Shown here piece after piece: positions 7,702 through 10,962 of a stretch of 10,962 nt of DNA. This stretch comes from CAZGQY01 sp964528035 (lineage in GTDB: Bacteria; Pseudomonadota; Gammaproteobacteria; Methylococcales; UBA1147): the NCBI GenBank assembly GCA_964528035.1, contig CAZGQY010000143.1, forward strand, positions 1 through 10,962. Direction: 5' to 3'. The position numbers and the translations under genes are program-made. The stretch's first letter is position 1; each line of letters opens with the position of its first letter. The notes beneath the pieces were generated by a model, which saw only the letters and a program-made list of their open reading frames with translations, searched no databases and was not told the DNA's origin.

Positions 7702-8169
7702 TTAACTAATCAGACCTAGATAAACAGGTTTATTCGAAATATTTTCAGAAATAATCTTGCCCAGACCAACAGGAAAAAAAGGTTTATTATTAATTTCAGA
7801 ACGTTTTACCCAAACAACATCTTTCTGGTGTTTATCAGGCTGCTCGCCATTTTGAGCAACGTATGTTTCATTAATTTGACAACGAAAAATAAACTCTATC
7901 TGTTGTCTTATTGTTGGAGGCTGGGTATCTCTAGGTTTAAAAAAGTCAGCAAGGTAGAGCAACTCTGCGACCTTAACTTCACAGCCAATTTCTTCCATGC
8001 ATTCTCGTTGCAATCCTTGTTCTAATGTTTCTCCCGGATGTGGCGCACCGCCCGGCAAAACATATCGCTCGCTACCATCATCGTAAACTTTATGCTGAAC
8101 CAACACAGCATCATCTCGAACAATATAAGCACGTACCGCATTTCGTATTCCGGGAATTAAGCCCTGCAT
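7702..8169 (-). CDS. Nudix hydrolase
   Basis: A 155-aa single-domain Nudix protein, which hydrolyses a nucleoside diphosphate linked to another moiety, or a related pyrophosphate. The Nudix box fits the consensus exactly: G41, E47, R55-E56, E59-E60 and G62, set after a VLPGG strand. The N-terminal strand AVRAYIVRDDAVLVQHK (11-27) is typical, and the length is usual for the family. It is the first gene of the eight-gene minus-strand operon. Its start faces the CofD-like gene across a 95-bp spacer, and GGAA lies about 8 bases before its ATG. In this context it could remove a pyrophosphate-containing by-product or a damaged nucleotide donor, which is inference. Confidence 0.9.
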   Translation of the reverse strand: MQGLIPGIRNAVRAYIVRDDAVLVQHKVYDDGSERYVLPGGAPHPGETLEQGLQRECMEEIGCEVKVAELLYLADFFKPRDTQPPTIRQQIEFIFRCQINETYVAQNGEQPDKHQKDVVWVKRSEINNKPFFPVGLGKIISENISNKPVYLGLIS

Positions 8170-8264
8170 TTACTATTCCATAAATATTTCATAAAAATCA
8201 GCTAGACCTTTAAACCTTGTAACGGCATTCTATCACTATAAAAATAATAAACTGTTTAAGCTGA
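8170..8264. promoter_or_regulatory. Divergent intergenic region between the operon and the CofD-like gene
   Basis: This 95-bp AT-rich spacer must hold the promoters of both the eight-gene operon (leftward) and the CofD-like gene (rightward). A TATAAA at 8237-8242 could be a rightward -10, with TTGTAA at 8217-8222 as a -35, but the 14-base spacer is too short. A leftward TAGAAT (8227-8232 on the minus strand) has no good -35. I see no clear operator palindrome. Its role as a promoter region follows from gene orientation rather than from motifs. Confidence 0.45.
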
Positions 8265-9458
8265 ATGAAAACAACAACTGTATCAAGAAAAGTCGTTATT
8301 CCTGATGTTTTACGTGTTCGTCGTTGTGAAAAAATCCCGGAATTTGGCCCCAGGATTTTGTTTTTTTCCGGCGGTACAGCATTAAACGAAACCAGTCGTG
8401 TCTTGAAAAATTTCACGCATAACTCTGTTCATCTGATTACACCTTTTGATAGCGGTGGTAGCTCAGCCATATTACGTAATACATTTGATATGCCTGCGAT
8501 TGGTGATTTACGTTCACGACTGATGGCCTTGGCAGACGAAACAATCAGTGGTCACCCGGAAGTATTCCAGCTATTTGCTTCACGATTATCAAAAACAGCG
8601 AAACGAAAAGAGCTGTTATCGCAACTACATGCCTTGGCAGAAGGTGAAGATGCACGAATCACTGCTATTAATAACCCAATGCGAAAGTTGATTTGTAATC
8701 ATCTTTCACTGTTTTTGAAATCCATGCCGGATAAATTTGATTTACGCGGTGCTAGTATCGGTAACCTGATATTAACGGCGGGTTATCTCAATAATAAACA
8801 TCAGCTCGATCCTGTTATTTTTCTTTTTTCCAAACTGGTAAATGTTCAAGGACAAGTCGCTCCCATCGTTAATGACAAACTGCAATTAGCCGTCAAGCTG
8901 GAGAATGGTAAAACCATAATCGGACAACACCTCATTACAGGCAAAGAAGCGGCGTCGATTAAAAGCGCGATTAAAGATTTTTATCTGGTTAAGAATCGTA
9001 AAGAAACAAAACCGGTTGAAGCAAGCCTTTCAAGAAAAACTCGGAAATTCATAACAGAATCAGATTTAATCTGTTTTCCTCCGGGTAGCTTTTATTCAAG
9101 TGTTGCTGCCAGCTTGTTAGCGAAAGGTGTAGGCCGTGCAATCGCAGCTAATCCCTGTCCGAAAATATATGCGCCGAGTCTTGGAAAGGATCCTGAAACG
9201 CTTGGTATGACTCTCGAAACTCAGGTTTTCAAATTAATAGAAATATTAAAAAAGGATGCGGGTAAAAAATGTCCGGCAAGTAAACTATTAAACTTTGTTT
9301 TAATTGATAGCCAGAATACTAAGGCTCTTAAAAGATCTGCACGCGAAAATATTGAAAATGAAGGTATTAATATTATTGAAACTCGCCTGATAACGAACAA
9401 AAGTAAACCTTATTATGACCCACAGTTACTGGTAATGGCCTTAATTTCACTGACCTAG
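8265..9458 (+). CDS. GAK system CofD-like protein
   Basis: A 397-aa protein of the CofD/YvcK superfamily. The nucleotide-binding opening is FSGGTALN at 34-41, followed by PFDSGGSSA at 60-68, MPAIGDLRSRL at 76-86, RGASIGNLILTAGY at 161-174 and PPGSFYSS at 272-279. CofD transfers a phosphoenolpyruvyl or lactyl-phosphate group from a guanosine diphosphate donor to the deazaflavin Fo; YvcK-type proteins bind UDP-sugars and have regulatory roles. This relative has the superfamily motifs, but nothing here indicates coenzyme F420 synthesis. With the ATP-grasp and HprK-related genes it completes the GAK trio, although it is transcribed divergently from them. The ATG at 8265 is the only reasonable start, with a weak ribosome site. 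It is probably cytosolic. Whether it is a transferase or a nucleotide-sugar sensor is open. Confidence 0.88.
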   Translation: MKTTTVSRKVVIPDVLRVRRCEKIPEFGPRILFFSGGTALNETSRVLKNFTHNSVHLITPFDSGGSSAILRNTFDMPAIGDLRSRLMALADETISGHPEVFQLFASRLSKTAKRKELLSQLHALAEGEDARITAINNPMRKLICNHLSLFLKSMPDKFDLRGASIGNLILTAGYLNNKHQLDPVIFLFSKLVNVQGQVAPIVNDKLQLAVKLENGKTIIGQHLITGKEAASIKSAIKDFYLVKNRKETKPVEASLSRKTRKFITESDLICFPPGSFYSSVAASLLAKGVGRAIAANPCPKIYAPSLGKDPETLGMTLETQVFKLIEILKKDAGKKCPASKLLNFVLIDSQNTKALKRSARENIENEGINIIETRLITNKSKPYYDPQLLVMALISLT

Positions 9459-9469
9459 GCTGAATGTTA

Positions 9470-9976
9470 TCAATCCAGTTCTTTGGGTTTTATAAACTCG
9501 ACAAATTTTCCTTTATCCATTCCAACATCAAACTTGTTATTTTTATATTCAAAGATAACCAGGTTAGCCGTCGTCATGCTTTTATACTCATAACTGGATT
9601 GGCTTGATAAAAAATGAACCAGATCTTCCAGTCCGGGATTATGTGCGACCAACATTAAACTGTTTACGTCATTTTTATAAAGCTGAATATTTTCAAGTAA
9701 GGTATCAAGACTTGCCAGATAAAGATCTTCTTCATAACTGATCTCATTTTCGGATTTACTATCGATTTGATCGACAACCAATTCAATCGTCTGTTTAGCA
9801 CGTATTGCCGGAGATGAAATAATCTTTTCCGGTATATGTTTGTTTTCAGCCATCCATTCGCCAATGCGAATAGCACTCTTATTTCCACGTTTATTTATTG
9901 GCCGATCAAAATCTGACGTGCCTGGAACGGCCCAGTCTGATTTTGCGTGACGCATTAGATATAAATGGAAAGCCAT
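9470..9976 (-). CDS. sixA: SixA-type phosphohistidine phosphatase
   Basis: A 168-aa protein matching SixA in length and motifs: LMRHAKSDW at 7-15 (R9, H10), DRPINKRGNKSA at 24-35, SSPAIRAKQT at 54-63 (R59) and the second histidine H112 in VAHNPGLEDL. SixA of E. coli removes phosphate from histidine in phosphotransfer proteins, notably of the nitrogen PTS. All catalytic residues are present, unlike the SixA-like half of the fusion at 3111-4085. It is cytosolic with no signal. It converges on the CofD-like gene, leaving only 11 bp between stop codons with no visible terminator hairpin. It diverges from the Ppx gene. The leader is very AT-rich with no clear Shine-Dalgarno. Its substrate here could be a phosphohistidine protein or a small phosphate ester. 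Confidence 0.88.
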   Translation of the reverse strand: MAFHLYLMRHAKSDWAVPGTSDFDRPINKRGNKSAIRIGEWMAENKHIPEKIISSPAIRAKQTIELVVDQIDSKSENEISYEEDLYLASLDTLLENIQLYKNDVNSLMLVAHNPGLEDLVHFLSSQSSYEYKSMTTANLVIFEYKNNKFDVGMDKGKFVEFIKPKELD

Positions 9977-10009
9977 AATTTGATAATTTTTAATAATAAT
10001 ATTTATTAA

Positions 10010-10039
10010 ATTATGCTACATTTCAATATCACTTGTCGC
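10010..10039 (-). promoter_or_regulatory. Candidate promoter of the sixA-like gene
   Basis: On the minus strand, GCGACA (10034-10039) stands 18 bases before CATAAT (10010-10015). Together they form a partial -35 and a near-consensus -10 facing the sixA-like start at 9976. This is motif evidence only. Confidence 0.35.
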
Positions 10040-10040
10040 A

Positions 10041-10070
10041 TTTAAATAGCAAGAAAAAAACAAATATAAT
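10041..10070 (+). promoter_or_regulatory. Candidate promoter of the Ppx/GppA gene
   Basis: A perfect TATAAT at 10065-10070 lies 22 bases before the TTG start of the Ppx gene and would give a very short leader. The -35 (TTTAAA at 10041-10046, 18-base spacer) is poor. The AT-rich background makes a chance match possible. Confidence 0.3.
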
Positions 10071-10092
10071 CAATAATATGGGCATTTAATTC

Positions 10093-10929
10093 TTGTCAGA
10101 CACAAACGAAACCTATGCGGCTGTCGATCTAGGCTCTAATAGCTTCCATATGGTCGTAGCTAATGTCGTTGATGGTCGTGCACTGATTGTTGATCGTATA
10201 AAGGAAATGGTGCGTCTTGCTGGCGGCCTTGATGAAAACCGACGCATAACCGATAACGCCGGAGATGTCGCATTACAGTGTCTGGAAAAATTCGGACAAC
10301 GCATTCAATCCATACCTGCAGCCAATATTCGTGCTGTTGGCACAAACACACTTCGCCAAGCCAGAAATGGCGTCGAGTTTTTATCCAAAGCAAATGCAGC
10401 ACTAGGCCACAATATTGAAATTATTTCCGGCCGGGAAGAAGCACGTCTTATTTATATTGGTGTTGCTAATACAATTTTTAATGATACAGATAACCGCCTT
10501 GTCGTTGATATTGGTGGTGGTAGTACTGAGTTTATCATTGGTAAAGGCTTTGACTCTGCATTAACCGAAAGTTTATTCATGGGTTGTGTCAGCATCAGTA
10601 AACATTTTTTCAGTGATGGTGAAATTACAGCAAAAAAAATGCGTAAAGTACGCATTGCTGCGCTACAGGAATTGGAAAGTATTCAGGGAATCTATCGTCA
10701 CTATGGTTGGGATAAAGCGATAGGTACTTCCGGTACTATTCGCGCAATAAGAGATGTTGGTATCGGCGAAGGTTGGAGTGATTCAGCCATCACACCTGAC
10801 TCCCTGTCTGAAATTAAGAAAGCCTTAATATCTATAGGTAAAATTGACGATATAAATTTTAAAGATCTATCTGCAAATCGCCTGCCTGTGTTTGTTGGGG
10901 GAGTTGTAATGATTATTTGTCACCGGTAG
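10093..10929 (+). CDS. ppx: Ppx/GppA-family exopolyphosphatase, 3' truncated or frame-disrupted
   Basis: The N-terminal 278 aa of a Ppx/GppA phosphatase, which degrades inorganic polyphosphate or guanosine pentaphosphate. The actin-like phosphate motifs are AVDLGSNSFHM at 10-20, the SGREEARLIY segment at 112-121 with the catalytic Glu, VVDIGGGSTEF at 137-147 and GTSGTIRAI at 211-219. The only in-frame start that keeps the first motif is TTG at 10093, because TAA lies just upstream at 10087-10089. Members are usually about 300 (short form) or 500 aa (long form). Here the frame runs through the conserved PVFVGG at 265-270 and then stops at 10929 within eight residues, before the end of the core domain. 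The expected remainder is not clearly visible in any frame of the last 33 bases. It is divergent from the sixA-like gene, a natural neighbour in phosphate metabolism. The ppx versus gppA choice is uncertain. Confidence 0.82.
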   Translation: MSDTNETYAAVDLGSNSFHMVVANVVDGRALIVDRIKEMVRLAGGLDENRRITDNAGDVALQCLEKFGQRIQSIPAANIRAVGTNTLRQARNGVEFLSKANAALGHNIEIISGREEARLIYIGVANTIFNDTDNRLVVDIGGGSTEFIIGKGFDSALTESLFMGCVSISKHFFSDGEITAKKMRKVRIAALQELESIQGIYRHYGWDKAIGTSGTIRAIRDVGIGEGWSDSAITPDSLSEIKKALISIGKIDDINFKDLSANRLPVFVGGVVMIICHR

Positions 10930-10962
10930 ACTATGAAAATCGTCAAATATCTGCGTAACTTT

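Noticed and set aside
8210..8416. A 68-codon minus-strand frame crossing the divergent spacer
   Set aside because: Most of it is antisense to the conserved N-terminus of the CofD-like protein, and its translation has no domain-like features. A minus-strand leader gene for the operon is not supported.
788..9458. A coenzyme F420 biosynthesis locus, because of the CofD-like protein
   Set aside because: No CofC, CofE, CofG or CofH homologue is present. The CofD-like protein is accompanied by GAK partners instead.
9459..9469. A bidirectional terminator between the CofD-like and sixA-like genes
   Set aside because: Only 11 bases separate the stop codons, and neither they nor the flanking ends form a convincing hairpin with a T-run.
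1..10962. CRISPR arrays, insertion sequences, tRNA or rRNA genes, attachment sites
   Set aside because: I saw no regularly spaced repeats, transposase-like protein, terminal inverted repeats or RNA gene signatures, and the DNA is almost entirely coding.

Overview
The window is a compact, AT-rich (roughly 40% G+C by eye) bacterial stretch with almost no intergenic DNA. The protein sequences and the mix of families suggest a gammaproteobacterium, possibly a marine or chemolithotrophic one. This taxonomic call is an impression from sequence style, with no marker gene behind it.

Layout, left to right. (1) A plus-strand class I SAM-dependent methyltransferase (to 785) whose reading frame breaks close to the left edge. 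(2) A tight minus-strand operon of eight genes, 8169 down to 788. In transcription order it encodes a Nudix hydrolase, a PhoU-like/APH-type phosphotransferase fusion, a RimK-like ATP-grasp ligase, an HprK-related kinase, a histidine-phosphatase/Nudix fusion, a stand-alone histidine phosphatase, a large metallophosphoesterase, and a small amphi-Trp domain protein. Junctions are 4-bp ATGA overlaps, gaps of 1 to 15 bp, or one 29-bp overlap, so the set is almost certainly co-transcribed. (3) Divergent from the operon across a 95-bp spacer, a plus-strand CofD/YvcK-like protein (8265-9458). (4) A convergent minus-strand sixA-type phosphohistidine phosphatase (9470-9976). (5) Divergent from that, a plus-strand Ppx/GppA-family exopolyphosphatase (from 10093) whose frame also breaks near the right edge.

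The core of the window is a GAK-type cassette, known from the co-occurrence of three uncharacterised families: an ATP-grasp ligase, a CofD-like putative transferase and an HprK-related kinase. All three are here with recognisable motifs, plus an amphi-Trp protein, a small-domain family I associate with the same system. The product and substrate of GAK systems are not established to my knowledge.

Here the cassette is surrounded by an unusual concentration of phosphate-handling domains: three histidine-phosphatase domains, two Nudix domains, a metallophosphoesterase, a sugar/aminoglycoside-type kinase fused to PhoU, and Ppx. The inference, unproven, is a pathway that builds, phosphorylates and turns over a small-molecule conjugate or a modified carrier protein, with a possible link to polyphosphate or phosphate status. 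Both terminal genes lose their frame within about 50 bases of the window edges, which may reflect sequence quality rather than biology.
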